Source of the DNA: Jiella pelagia
Lineage (GTDB): Bacteria > Pseudomonadota > Alphaproteobacteria > Rhizobiales > Rhizobiaceae
Assembly: GCF_026898155.1 (NCBI RefSeq)
Contig: NZ_CP114029.1
Coordinates: 5,497,072 to 5,561,071, forward strand
Direction of reading: 5' to 3'
DNA length: 64,000 nt
A program made the translations under genes and the position numbers. Shown one piece after another: positions 9,645 through 19,091 of the stretch (the stretch's first letter is position 1; every line of letters starts with the position of its first letter). Below the pieces are notes generated by a model that was not told the DNA's origin, made no database searches, and saw only the letters and a program-made list of their open reading frames with translations.

Positions 9645-10649
9645 TCAGGTAGCCTCCGCCGGCTGCGAGGCGGATTCCCGGGGCTTGCGCCAGGAGGCCG
9701 GCTTCAGACCGGCGATGCCGGTCGGAGCGACGAAGACGAAGACGACGATCAGCGCGCCGTAGAGCAGCATTCGATAATCGCCGAAGTCGCGCAGAAGTTC
9801 GGAGCTGACGGTCAGGAGCAGCGCCCCGTAGATCGGGCCGAAGAAGCGGCCGACGCCGCCGACGATGATCATCGCCAGGAGGCTGATCAGCATGTCCGGC
9901 CCGGCGACGGAACTAGGCGTCAGGATCAGGACGTAATGGGCATAGACGGCTCCGCTCAGACCGACGATGGCGGCGCTGACGCCGAAGGCGAAGAGTTTCC
10001 AGGCGGCAAGTTTCACACCAAGGCTTTCGGCCGCCGCCTCACCGTCGCGGATCGCGAGGAAGGTCAGGCCGGACCGGCTCTTCAGCAGCATCAGCAGCAG
10101 GAGATGGACGCCGACGAACATCACCGCCGCGACGGCGAAGGAGCCGAAGGCGTTGCCGAGGCCGAACTGGATCGTCGTCCCGCCGATCGAAATCGGATCG
10201 AAGGGAGGAATGCCCCAGAAGCCGAGTTCGCCGCGGGTGATCTCCTTCAGATTGCTGAGGACGAGACGGACGATCTCCGCGAAGGCGAGCGTGACGATCG
10301 CCACATGCGGCATCGAGCGGATCCTGAGGATCGGAAAGCCGATGACGATGCCGGCGATCGCGGCGATAATAGCCCCGAGCCAGATGGTGATCCAGGGACT
10401 GATGCCGAAATAATGCGACACCAGCGCCGAGGCATAGGCGCCGATCGCGAAGAAGGCGTGATGGCCGAGGGTCTTCAGCCCCAGGATGCCAAGGGTGAGG
10501 TTCCACCCGGTCGCGAAGACCGCGAAGATCAGGAACAGCGTAAGGATGTGCAGGACGTAGTCGTCGAGCGGCAGGAACGGCACGACGAGGAGCATCAGCG
10601 TCCAGACCAGGATGGCGCGATAGGGGTGCCCTCCGAAGACTTCAAGCAT
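9645..10649 (-). CDS. livM: Branched-chain amino-acid-type ABC permease LivM
   Basis: Inner-membrane permease of about 334 aa. It has the LivM-family region GWNLTLGILGLKTLGHHAFFAIGAYA near residues 48-73 (quoted in part) and a conserved late segment LISLLAMIIVGGVGRFFGPIYGA. Several hydrophobic segments span the protein. It starts 12 bases after livH ends, so the pair is co-transcribed. The C-terminal tail is basic and cytoplasmic. Confidence 0.92.
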   Translation of the reverse strand: MLEVFGGHPYRAILVWTLMLLVVPFLPLDDYVLHILTLFLIFAVFATGWNLTLGILGLKTLGHHAFFAIGAYASALVSHYFGISPWITIWLGAIIAAIAGIVIGFPILRIRSMPHVAIVTLAFAEIVRLVLSNLKEITRGELGFWGIPPFDPISIGGTTIQFGLGNAFGSFAVAAVMFVGVHLLLLMLLKSRSGLTFLAIRDGEAAAESLGVKLAAWKLFAFGVSAAIVGLSGAVYAHYVLILTPSSVAGPDMLISLLAMIIVGGVGRFFGPIYGALLLTVSSELLRDFGDYRMLLYGALIVVFVFVAPTGIAGLKPASWRKPRESASQPAEAT

Positions 10650-10661
10650 CGTCCGTCCCCC

Positions 10662-11537
10662 TCACGCGCCGCGACCGGCGAAAAGGCCCTCGGGCCGGGC
10701 CGTGATGACGGCGATGAGAAAAGCGAAGGCGATGACGTTGCTCCATTCGGACGGGACGAAGGCGACGCTGACGGATTCGATCAGGCCGAGCAGGAAGCCC
10801 GCCGCGACGGCACCGCCGAAGCTGCCGAGGCCGCCGAGAATGACCACGGCAAAGCCCTTCAGGAGATAGGACACTCCCATCCACGGATTGACGGTGATCA
10901 GCGGCGACAAGAGGATGGCGCCGGTGCCGGCAAGGCCTGCCGAGATGGCGAAGACGATGGTGTGGACGCGCCCGGCCGGAATGCCGACGGCAAGCGCCGC
11001 CTCCGCATCCTGCGCCGTCGCCCGGACGATGCGGCCGAGCTTCGTGCGGTAGAGGATCAGACCGCATATCCCCATCACGCCAAGCGCGACGACGAGGATG
11101 GCGATGCGCTGCCATGGCATGCGCACCTCGCCGATCACCGCGACGCCGTGGAAGAAGTACGGCACGCCTTGATACTGCTCGCCCCAGATCAGCTGGGCGC
11201 CGCTCTGCAGGAAGATCGACAGGCCGATCGTCGCGGCGATGACGCTGAAGGCCCAGTCCTCCCGCTTCATCAGCGGGGCGATCGTCACCCGCTGGAGCAA
11301 TGCGCCGAGCACCATCACGAGGACGATGGTGGCGATGGCGGCGAGGATCACCGGCCAGCCGAGCGTCACGGCGAAGAGCAGGATGAAATAGCCCGCCAGC
11401 ATCAGAAGCTCGCCATGGGCGAAGTTCAGGACGCGCGTGGTGCCGTAGATGAGCGCCAGTCCCGAACCAATCAGCGCGTAGATCGACCCGCTGATCAATC
11501 CGTTGATCACGGTTTCAATGAGGTGTGTGCCGCTCAA
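10662..11537 (-). CDS. livH: Branched-chain amino-acid-type ABC permease LivH
   Basis: Inner-membrane permease of about 291 aa. It opens with the LivH hallmark GLISGSIYALIGSGLALIYG, followed by TRVLNFAHGELLMLAGY. The EAA-like loop reads TAQDAEAALAVGIPAGRV. The late segment VVILGGLGSFGGAVAAGFLLG is also conserved. The start codon overlaps the stop of livF by four bases, so translation is coupled. Confidence 0.93.
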   Translation of the reverse strand: MSGTHLIETVINGLISGSIYALIGSGLALIYGTTRVLNFAHGELLMLAGYFILLFAVTLGWPVILAAIATIVLVMVLGALLQRVTIAPLMKREDWAFSVIAATIGLSIFLQSGAQLIWGEQYQGVPYFFHGVAVIGEVRMPWQRIAILVVALGVMGICGLILYRTKLGRIVRATAQDAEAALAVGIPAGRVHTIVFAISAGLAGTGAILLSPLITVNPWMGVSYLLKGFAVVILGGLGSFGGAVAAGFLLGLIESVSVAFVPSEWSNVIAFAFLIAVITARPEGLFAGRGA

Positions 11538-12250
11538 GCCGCCGCCTCCCGGACGCCGAGATAGACCCGCTTGACCTCGGGATGTTCGAGCATTTCCTCG
11601 CCCGATCCGCTGAGCACCACCCGGCCGCTTTCCAGAAGGTAGCCGCGATGGCTGACGGCGAAGGAGAGCTTGGCGTTCTGCTCGTTGAAGAGGATCGCGA
11701 CGCCCCGTTCGTTGATCGTCTTCATGATCGCAAGGACGTTCTTCACCATGGCCGGCGACAGGCCGAGAAACGGCTCGTCCATCAACAGGATCTTCGGATC
11801 GGCCATCAGCCCCCTGGCGATCGCCACCATCTGCTGCTGGCCGCCGCTGAGCCGGCCCGCCGTCGCCTGCAGATGCGGCTTGATCTCCGGCAGGATCTCC
11901 AGCACCCAGTCGTAGGTCTCGCGCGCTTCGGCCGCCTTGCGCACATATGCGCCGAGCATGATGTTCTCTTCCACGCTCATGCGCGGGAACAGCCGGCGGC
12001 GCTCGAGCACGATGCTCATGCCGCGCTGCGGCCGCACGGTTGCGGGCTTGGCCTGCAATTCCTCGCCATTCAGCGAAACGACGCCCGAGGACGGCTTCTT
12101 CAATCCCATGGCGGCTTTCAGGACGGTGCTCTTGCCGGAGCCGTTCGGCCCCATGACGGCCACCATCTCGCCGGCGCCGACGCTGATCGAGACGTCCCAG
12201 AGCACGCGGGTCGCGCCATAGTGGACGTTCACCCGTTCAAGCTGCAGCAT
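11534..12250 (-). CDS. livF: Branched-chain amino-acid-type ABC ATPase LivF
   Basis: ATPase of about 238 aa. Walker A GPNGSGKS is at residues 34-41, the signature is LSGGQQQ, and Walker B ends LLMDEPFLGLSP. The frame is open upstream to 12349, but the start at 12250 (MLQLERVNVHYG) matches family N-termini. This start lies 14 bases inside the 3' end of livG, and the gene overlaps livH by four bases. Confidence 0.92.
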   Translation of the reverse strand: MLQLERVNVHYGATRVLWDVSISVGAGEMVAVMGPNGSGKSTVLKAAMGLKKPSSGVVSLNGEELQAKPATVRPQRGMSIVLERRRLFPRMSVEENIMLGAYVRKAAEARETYDWVLEILPEIKPHLQATAGRLSGGQQQMVAIARGLMADPKILLMDEPFLGLSPAMVKNVLAIMKTINERGVAILFNEQNAKLSFAVSHRGYLLESGRVVLSGSGEEMLEHPEVKRVYLGVREAAA

Positions 12251-12971
12251 CGATATCGCCCAGATAGATGCTGCGGACCGCCTCGTGCCCGGCGACCTCC
12301 TGCATGCCGCCGGTGACCACCACCTCGCCGCGATTGAGGAAGACGGCATCGTCGGCGAGATCGAGCAGCACTTCCATGTTGTGCTCGACGACGACGATGG
12401 TGATCCGGCGTTCTTCCCGCAGACGGCGGATCAGCGACAGCAATTCCGGTATGCTCGGGCGATCGACGCCGCCTGTCACCTCGTCGAGGAGGAGGAGGCG
12501 CGGATGCGTCGCCAGCGCCCGGGCGAGTTCGAGGCGCTTGCGCTGGCCGGTGCTGAGCACCCTGGCGGGATCCTCCGCCTTTGCCGACAAGCCGACGAAT
12601 TCGACATAGGTCGCGGCCTCACGGCGCGCCTCGGCCATCGAGGCGCCCTTCGTGGCGAGGGCGACCATGACGTTCTCGATGACGGACAGGCTGCCGAAGG
12701 GCTGGGTGATCTGGAAGGTGCGGGCGATGCCCGAATGGCACCGGCTGCTGGGCGATTTCGTGCTGACATCCTCGCCGAGGAACCGGATCTTGCCTGCCGT
12801 CGGCCGCACGGCGCCGGAGATCGCGTTGAAGAGCGTCGTCTTGCCGGCCCCGTTCGGCCCGAGGATCGCGGTCGTCCGCCCCTCGTCGATCGACAGTGAC
12901 ACGTCCTTCAGCGCAAAGATGCCGCCGAAGGCCACCGTCAATTGCTCCACCCGCAAAAAATCAGCCGCCAT
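12237..12971 (-). CDS. livG: Branched-chain amino-acid-type ABC ATPase LivG
   Basis: ATPase of about 244 aa and first gene of the minus-strand operon. Walker A GPNGAGKT is at residues 38-45. The signature is LSTGQRK instead of LSGGQ, and Walker B ends LLLLDEVTGG, with Val in place of the usual Pro. These changes lie within family variation. The 226 bp upstream, shared with the M20 gene, must hold both promoters. It is AT-rich around 13059-13095 and contains TTGATCAA, but no operator could be supported. Confidence 0.92.
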   Translation of the reverse strand: MAADFLRVEQLTVAFGGIFALKDVSLSIDEGRTTAILGPNGAGKTTLFNAISGAVRPTAGKIRFLGEDVSTKSPSSRCHSGIARTFQITQPFGSLSVIENVMVALATKGASMAEARREAATYVEFVGLSAKAEDPARVLSTGQRKRLELARALATHPRLLLLDEVTGGVDRPSIPELLSLIRRLREERRITIVVVEHNMEVLLDLADDAVFLNRGEVVVTGGMQEVAGHEAVRSIYLGDIDAAA

Positions 12972-13197
12972 GCACCATCCTCACCCCAAAACATTCGATA
13001 AAGGCTAGTCGGCGGACCGATGGTAAGCAAGTCTGCCAAGCGACAAAACGCACATTCCTTGATCAATATCGTTGGCTGTCGATTTTTTATTCTCGCTCGC
13101 CGGTCGAACGTTGACGGACTGCAGATTGCCTGCCTATTCAAGGAGGTGGGAACCAGATCCTCCGTCCCACCGATCCCTCATTGCGGGTTCTGCACCC

Positions 13198-14484
13198 ATG
13201 TCCCTCGATCCAAAGCTGCGCCAGGACATTCTCACTTCGGTCGACGCCGGATTCGAAGAACAGATCAGTTTCACCCAGAAGCTCGTCTCCTTTCCGTCGA
13301 CGCGCGGCGGCGAACACGCCATCCAGGATTTCATCTTCCGCGAATACAGGAAGCGCGGCTATGCGCTCGACCGGTTCTCCATGGACCGAGATGCGATCCT
13401 CCGCCATCCAGGCGGCTCACCCTGGTCCGAGGAGCACTCCGACGCGCCGATCGTGGTCGGGATCCATCGTCCGCGCGAGGAGACGGGCCGCTCGCTGATC
13501 CTCCAGTCGCATCTCGACGTGGTCCCGGCGGGGCCGGCAGGCATGTGGGAAAGCGCTCCCTTCGAGCCGCGGATCTCCGGCGACTGGATGTTCGGGCGCG
13601 GCGCCGCCGACATGAAGGCGGGCGCGGCGGCCAACGTCTTCGCCATGGACGCGCTCACCCGGCTCGGCCTGCAGCCCGCCGCCACGGTCACCATCCAGTC
13701 GGTCGTCGAGGAGGAATCCACCGGGAACGGCGCGCTGATGGCCCATCTCCGCGGCTATGAGGCCGACGCCGTGCTCATCCCGGAGCCGGAAGACGAGATG
13801 CTGGTGCGCGCCAACACTGGTGTCCTGTGGTTCCAGGTCGAGGTCAGCGGCCTTCCGGTCCATGTCCGCGAGATGGAGACCGGCACGAACGCGATCGATG
13901 CGACCTACCGGTTGATCGCGGCGCTGCGGGAACTCGAGGAAGCGTGGAACGCCCGCCGGCACGAGCATCCGTATTTCGACGACCTGGCTCACCCGATCAA
14001 TCTGAACATCGGCAAGATCGAAGGCGGCGACTGGGCCTCCTCCGTGCCCTGCTGGTGCCGTATCGACTGCCGCATCGCGATCTATCCGGGGACCAGCGCC
14101 GCCTCTGCGGCCGAGGACATTCGTAGCTGGATCGCCGCCTTTGCCCATGGCGATCCGTATCTATCCAACCACCCGCCACAAGTGACCTTCAACGGCTTCC
14201 ACACTGAGGGCTATGCGCTGGAGCCCGGCTCGGAGGCCGAGGCGGTTCTCGAACGCGCGCATGTCGCAGCCGTCGGCGAACCGCTGAAAAGCTTCACCAC
14301 ACCCGGCTACCTCGACACCCGCGTCTACGCCCTTTACGACCGGATCCCGGCGCTCTGCTACGGCCCGGTGTCGCGCAACGTCCACGGCTTCGACGAATGC
14401 GTCAGCCTGTCCTCGGTCAAACGGATCAGCGGCGCGATGGCCCTGTTCATCGCCGAATGGTGCGGCACCGAAGCGAAGTCGTAA
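13198..14484 (+). CDS. M20-family amidohydrolase (ArgE/DapE type)
   Basis: Zinc-dependent deacylase or deformylase of about 428 aa. Metal-site motifs are SHLDVVPAG (His105, Asp107), GRGAADMKAG, the EEE of SVVEEESTGNG, and a late His in RNVHGFDE. The dimerisation domain is the segment between about residues 215 and 330. The start chosen is ATG 13198. The frame is open upstream to 13072, but those residues do not look like the family. It is divergent from livGFHMK, so the enzyme probably removes an acyl or formyl group from the imported compound. The substrate is not determinable from sequence. Confidence 0.85.
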   Translation: MSLDPKLRQDILTSVDAGFEEQISFTQKLVSFPSTRGGEHAIQDFIFREYRKRGYALDRFSMDRDAILRHPGGSPWSEEHSDAPIVVGIHRPREETGRSLILQSHLDVVPAGPAGMWESAPFEPRISGDWMFGRGAADMKAGAAANVFAMDALTRLGLQPAATVTIQSVVEEESTGNGALMAHLRGYEADAVLIPEPEDEMLVRANTGVLWFQVEVSGLPVHVREMETGTNAIDATYRLIAALRELEEAWNARRHEHPYFDDLAHPINLNIGKIEGGDWASSVPCWCRIDCRIAIYPGTSAASAAEDIRSWIAAFAHGDPYLSNHPPQVTFNGFHTEGYALEPGSEAEAVLERAHVAAVGEPLKSFTTPGYLDTRVYALYDRIPALCYGPVSRNVHGFDECVSLSSVKRISGAMALFIAEWCGTEAKS

Positions 14485-14567
14485 CGTCGGCGCCGAAGGA
14501 ATTTCCGCACGGCGACACTGACAACCGGACGGTCCACCAGGCGTGGCCATGTTGAAGGATCGAGATC

Positions 14568-15182
14568 ATGAGCACCATCCGCACCGTCGAGGAACTGCGT
14601 TCGGTCTACAAGCCCGCACTCGAGCGTTCCATCCAGAAGGAGATGAAGTCTCTCGACAAGCACGCCAAGGCGTTCCTGGCGATCAGCCCGTTCCTTCTGA
14701 TCGGCTCCAGCGCCCCCGGCGGGCGCGCCGACGTCAGCCCGAAGGGCGACCAGCCGGGCTTCGTCCATGCCCTCGACGACAAGACGATCGCGATCCCCGA
14801 CCGGCCCGGCAACAACCGGCTCGACACCTTCGAGAACATCCTCGCCAACCCGCAGGTCGGCCTGATCTTCCTCGTTCCCGGCATGAACGAGACGCTGCGC
14901 ATCAACGGGCGAGCCGAACTGCGCATCGATGCCGATCTGTTGGCGATGTTCGAACATCAGGGCAAGCTGCCGATCAGCGTCCTCGTCGTCCATGTCGAGG
15001 AGGTCTATCTCCACTGTGCCAAGGCCTTCATGCGATCCGGCCTGTGGGATCCCTCGACCTTCATCGAGCGCAGCAGCTTCCCGTCCTTCGGCGCGATGCT
15101 GAAGGACCAGATCGCGCTCGACGAACCGGCCGACGACATCGACCGCAATCTCGCGGAGCGCTACAAGGTAACGCTGTACTGA
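14568..15182 (+). CDS. PPOX-type FMN-binding protein (MSMEG_1061-like)
   Basis: Pyridoxamine-phosphate-oxidase-fold protein of about 204 aa. Motifs seen are PFLLIGSSAPGGRADVSPKGD, ALDDKTIAIPDRPGNNRLDTFENIL (read in part) and GRAELRID, which fit the flavin-binding group often annotated as MSMEG_1061 family. An AGGA site precedes the ATG. It follows the M20 gene by 83 bp in the same direction and may share its transcript. The function is unknown; flavin-dependent reduction is inferred from the fold. Confidence 0.8.
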   Translation: MSTIRTVEELRSVYKPALERSIQKEMKSLDKHAKAFLAISPFLLIGSSAPGGRADVSPKGDQPGFVHALDDKTIAIPDRPGNNRLDTFENILANPQVGLIFLVPGMNETLRINGRAELRIDADLLAMFEHQGKLPISVLVVHVEEVYLHCAKAFMRSGLWDPSTFIERSSFPSFGAMLKDQIALDEPADDIDRNLAERYKVTLY

Positions 15183-16063
15183 CGACGGCTCATCCTGCGG
15201 CCGGGCAGTCGAGCGCGGCTGTCGTGTCGGCAAACCGTGCTTGGATTCCCCAGTTGGCAAGCGTGATCTTCGGTCTTTCGGTGGAGGATTGGCCGCGCCC
15301 GCCCCACCGCGAGCGTTGTCATAGGTGATCAGGCATCGCGCGCGAACCGCCCTTCTGGCGTCTTTGGTCGACGATTTCCTCCGCCCGCACCCTGGGCTTC
15401 CGTCCCGATCCTCTCACAAGCCATGCGGGACACAACCACGCAAGGGGCCGATAGACGGGGGCAGCGCAAGATCTGCCGCAAATTCATGCCGTGAAGCACC
15501 TCAAGACGCCCCCGCCAGCGACCATCAAGCCGGGTTCGAAGGTCGACTTCGATCTGGTCCGACGAGCGTGTCGAGAAGAGCCAAGACGCGTTCCGGCATC
15601 GGCGCAAATATCGAAGTCGGTTTTCATGCCGATGCGAAGATCTGTCGACTTGAGGCGCCTGATGCTGTGGCCTTTGTTGCTCAGTCGGCGGTCCATCCAC
15701 CGTCCAGCATGAGAGAGGTGGCTCGGCGAATTTGAACAGCGGCGTGAGTGGAATGTCTGCCTGAAGACGGCGAAGATGGCCGTCAACAGGAGAGACGATG
15801 AGCAAGAGGCCGCGCCGCAACCAGGCAGCCGCCCAGCATGCCCAAGTGGTGTCCACGCCCGCCGCTGGCGAGCGTACCGCCGATCAACACGGCGGCGATC
15901 GACGGCAAAAGGAAAGCCCATCGAGCGTGGCACGGCTGATCAAGGAGCCGGGCAATGGGCTTGGCTCGCTCGACGGCTATCAAGATCCCCCAGCGTTCCA
16001 CCAAGCGACGCCCACGTTCGGGATCTACCCCAGAACTATCGCAAGGGGCTTGCGGTATCCTTC
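15183..16063. other. Long region without an intact gene
   Basis: About 880 bp separate the PPOX gene from the TRAP cluster. Apart from the permease remnant at 15757-15920 (minus), no frame has a credible start plus family motif. The several 70-175 codon frames on both strands look like chance frames in GC-rich DNA. The stretch reads as debris of lost genes. Confidence 0.6.
15757..15920 (-). pseudogene. Remnant of a ribose-type ABC permease (RbsC family)
   Basis: The minus strand encodes FLLPSIAAVLIGGT followed by SGGRGHHLGMLGG. This matches the conserved segment of RbsC-type permeases (LLPAIAAVVIGGTSxxGGRGSxxGT). After a frame change it continues as LLLTAIFAVF, which fits the next helix. Nothing recognisable flanks it and no start codon is present. 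It is a small relic of a sugar-type ABC transporter, recognised only by this motif. Confidence 0.55.
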
Positions 16064-16075
16064 TTGATATATCAA
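16064..16075. promoter_or_regulatory. Perfect palindrome TTGATATATCAA, probable GntR operator
   Basis: This 12-base perfect inverted repeat lies 51 bp before the TRAP dctP start, in an AT-rich promoter region. A copy differing at one base (TTGATATATTAA) lies at 21342-21353, in the divergent promoter of the other half of the cluster. The FCD-GntR gene at 20006-20680 is the natural candidate binder. Binding itself is inferred. Confidence 0.6.
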
Positions 16076-16125
16076 TAATAGATTAGCCGCGCGATGAAAA
16101 ATATGACGTGGCAAGGGAGGAAATC

Positions 16126-17240
16126 ATGAGAGTTGCGAATGTTCTACTGGGGGTCAGCCTGCTCCTGTGCGCGGCGCCAGTTTCGGCCCAGGAACAGAAG
16201 AGCCACGATTTCACCATGGCGACCGGATGGTCCGGGGGCCCGCTGATGGATGTCGGCGCCCAGGCCTTCGCGGACGAGGTCGAGGCGTTGTCGAATGGTC
16301 GCATCAACATCGAAGTTTATCCGGCCGGGACTCTCGGGCCAGGACTGAAGGTTGCCGAAACCGTCCAGAACGGCATTGCCGACATGGGCCACACCTGGAG
16401 CGGCTACGATTGGGGGATCGATCCGACCGCTGTTCTCTTCGGAGGCTATGCGGGCTCCTTCGATACCGAGCGCATGCTGCACTGGCTCTATCGCGGCGGC
16501 GGTGTCGAGCTTTGGGCCGAATGGCGCAAGGAGAAGTTCAATCTCGTCGCAATGCCTCTCTTCATTCGCACCGCAGAAGTCTTTCTCCACTCCCGCAAGC
16601 CGGTGCGTTCGCTCGAAGACATCAAAGGCCTGAAGCTGCGAACGGCGGGTGCCTGGCTCGAAATGGCCCGGGAGCCTCGGCGCTGCTCCGGTCACCATGC
16701 CGGGCGGCGACGTCTACACGGCCCTGGAGCGCGGCACGATCGATGCGACGGAGTGGGGCACGCTTTGGGAAGACAAGGCGGTCGGCTTCCATCAGGTGAC
16801 GAAATACGTGATCATCCCCGGGGTCCATCAGCCCACGGCACCATTCGAATTGGTTATCAATCCCGAAAGCTGGGCCGAGCTTTCGGAATCGGATCAGGAG
16901 CTGATCCGCACGGCTGCCTTCAATACGACGCTCAACTCGTGGCTCAGCATCGGCCAGAACGATGCCGAGGCGGTTCAGTTCTACAAGGATGAGGGCAACG
17001 AGATCATCGAGCCTCGATCCGGAAGTGCAGTACCAAGCTCACGAGATCGGTCTCAGATGGGCCGATGGGGTCGCGGCGGAGAACGAGTGGTTCGCAAAGG
17101 TTCTGGAAAACCAGAAGGCGTTCGTTCAGCTCTGGGCCGGCGCGGACCGCTATCGCAAGGTGATGGTGCGCGAGGAGGCTTCGAGCGCTGAAGGGACAGC
17201 CGCCGGATCGGCGTCAGACGACACCAAACCGGCAGAGTGA
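16126..17240 (+). pseudogene. TRAP transporter solute-binding protein DctP, two frameshifts
   Basis: Extracytoplasmic receptor of a TRAP importer. A Sec signal covers residues 1-22 (ending VSAQ). Family motifs include NGRINIEVYPAGTLGPG and, in the next frame, MPGGDVYTALERGTIDATEW. Two single-base insertions disrupt it, at 16672-16678 and 17009-17015. Each converts GAGCTC to GAGCCTC. Removing both gives one continuous protein of about 370 aa with ARELGAAPVTMPGG and EIIELDPEVQYQAHEIG at the joins. A good GGGAGG site precedes ATG 16126. The intact dctQ and dctM genes follow at once. The gene is either recently broken or miscalled. Confidence 0.85.
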
Positions 17241-17247
17241 CCTTCTC

Positions 17248-17763
17248 ATGAACCTCCTCATCCGTTGGATTGAGGCGGTGACCGAAATCGTTGGCGGAGC
17301 GGCGGCATTGCTCGTCGTTCCGCTGGTCGCCGCGACCGTCTGGGAAGTCTTTTCCCGCTATGTCCTTGGTGCGCCGACGATCTGGGCATTCGAGCTCGGA
17401 TACATGCTGATGGGCGTCCATTTCCTTTTGGGTGGCGCGATCGCCCTGAAGCGGCAGGTGCACGTGCGCATCGATCTGATCTATGCGCAGCTGAGTTCAC
17501 GTCGACGCGCCATCATCGACCTCGTGCTCTATGCCGGGATCGTCCTGCCCGCCCTCGCCGTCCTTTGCTACCACTCCGGTGTTTTCGCGATGGCTGCCTT
17601 TGCCTCCGGCGAGCGATCCGGGCAATCGGCATGGAACCCGCCGATCTGGCCGTTCCGGGCTCTCATCGTGATCAGTCTCGTCGTGCTGGCCCTGCAGATC
17701 CTTGCGGAAACCCTCAAATGCATCCGGGCTCTCGGCACGGACGCCCGTTATCCGGACGCCTGA
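17248..17763 (+). CDS. dctQ: TRAP transporter small permease DctQ
   Basis: Small membrane subunit of about 171 aa with four predicted helices. Family features are EVFSRYVLGAPTIWAFELGYMLMG near residues 33-56 (read in part) and the basic loop ALKRQVHVRIDLI. It starts 7 bp after the dctP stop and ends 3 bp before dctM. It contains one of only four intact GAGCTC sites seen in the window (17392-17397). Confidence 0.9.
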   Translation: MNLLIRWIEAVTEIVGGAAALLVVPLVAATVWEVFSRYVLGAPTIWAFELGYMLMGVHFLLGGAIALKRQVHVRIDLIYAQLSSRRRAIIDLVLYAGIVLPALAVLCYHSGVFAMAAFASGERSGQSAWNPPIWPFRALIVISLVVLALQILAETLKCIRALGTDARYPDA

Positions 17764-17766
17764 TCC

Positions 17767-19080
17767 ATGGAAGCATTGCTGATGTTCCCAGCGCTTTTCG
17801 CGCTGATCTTTCTCGGTTTCCCGATCGCGTTCTCGCTGTTGGCGGTTGCCGTCGTTTTCGGCATCTACGTCTTCGGCGATGCCGCCTTCTTCCAGTTCAT
17901 TCAGAAGATCGAGGATGTCGCTTCGAACTTCGTTCTGGCTGCCGTGCCGCTCTTCGTCTTCATGGGCTCGATGCTCGAGCGATCCGGCATTGCCGAACAG
18001 CTCTTCGGCGCCGTTCACCTCTGGACCAAGCGCCTGCCCGGCGGCCTGGCGATCGGCACGATCATCATGTGCATCATCTTCGCCGCCTCCACCGGGGTCA
18101 TCGGGGCGACGGAGACGGTGGTCGGACTTCTCGCCATCCCGGCGATGATGCGCCACAAATACTCCAACTCGCTGATCTCGGGCACGATCTGCGCCGGTGG
18201 CTCGCTCGGCACGATCATTCCGCCCTCGGTCGTCGTCGTCGTCATGGGGCCGATCGCGAACGTCTCGATCGGCAGCCTGATGGTCGCGATGATCTTTCCG
18301 GGGCTCATTCTTTCGGCCCTGTATATCGTCTACATCGTGATCCTGTGCTTAGTCTCGCCGACGGCAGGTCCGCGCCCCGGCCCCGACCCGAACGAGCCTT
18401 CTTTCACCGAGAAACTGCTGATCACCGCCAAAGCGCTGGTCCCGCCGCTCGTGATGATCTTCGCCGTCCTCGGCTCGATCATGCTCGGGTGGGCCGCCCC
18501 GACGGAAGCCGCCGGACTTGGCGCCTTCGGCGCCCTGCTGCTCACGGTCCTTTATGGTCGCTTCACGTTCAAATCGTTCTGGGAAGCCTTGATCAAGACG
18601 CTGGTCATCACGTCGATGATCATGTTCATCCTGATGGCCGGCAGTCTTTATACGGGGGTCTTCGTCGGCAACGGCGGCATGTCGCTGATGCGCGACCTCC
18701 TGGAAACCCTCGATGTCGGTTATTGGGGTCTCCTCGCCATCTTCCTGGGCCTCATCTTCATTGCCGGCTTCTTTCTGGAATGGATCTCCATCCTTCTGAT
18801 CTTCCTGCCGATCTTCATGCCCTTCGTCAGGGCGATGGGCATGGACCCGGTATGGTTCTGCATGCTCGTCCTGATCATGATCCAGACGAGCTATCTCACC
18901 CCTCCGATGGCACCCGCGATCTTCTACCTGCGGGGCGTAGCTCCGCCTGAGATCACGCTTCGCCAGATGTATGCCGGCGTGACGCCGTTCATCGCCATCC
19001 AGGTGATTGCCCTCGTCATCGTCGCAGCGTTCCCGGAAGTCGCGCTTTGGCTTCCGGAACAGATCCTTGGGTTCAGGTAG
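17767..19080 (+). CDS. dctM: TRAP transporter large permease DctM
   Basis: Transport subunit of about 437 aa with about 12 hydrophobic segments. Conserved stretches are PLFVFMGSMLERSGIAEQLF, GTIIPPSVVVVVMG and APTEAAGLGAFGALLL, all typical of DctM. It completes the TRAP importer and is followed 11 bp later by the PhyH dioxygenase gene, which suggests the imported acid is the dioxygenase substrate or its precursor. Confidence 0.93.
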   Translation: MEALLMFPALFALIFLGFPIAFSLLAVAVVFGIYVFGDAAFFQFIQKIEDVASNFVLAAVPLFVFMGSMLERSGIAEQLFGAVHLWTKRLPGGLAIGTIIMCIIFAASTGVIGATETVVGLLAIPAMMRHKYSNSLISGTICAGGSLGTIIPPSVVVVVMGPIANVSIGSLMVAMIFPGLILSALYIVYIVILCLVSPTAGPRPGPDPNEPSFTEKLLITAKALVPPLVMIFAVLGSIMLGWAAPTEAAGLGAFGALLLTVLYGRFTFKSFWEALIKTLVITSMIMFILMAGSLYTGVFVGNGGMSLMRDLLETLDVGYWGLLAIFLGLIFIAGFFLEWISILLIFLPIFMPFVRAMGMDPVWFCMLVLIMIQTSYLTPPMAPAIFYLRGVAPPEITLRQMYAGVTPFIAIQVIALVIVAAFPEVALWLPEQILGFR

Positions 19081-19091
19081 GGAGGAAAACC

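Noticed and set aside
9504..11564. 686-codon open frame on the plus strand opposite livM and livH
   Set aside because: Highly charged composition (D/R/E-rich) without motifs. It is a shadow of the permease genes on the other strand.
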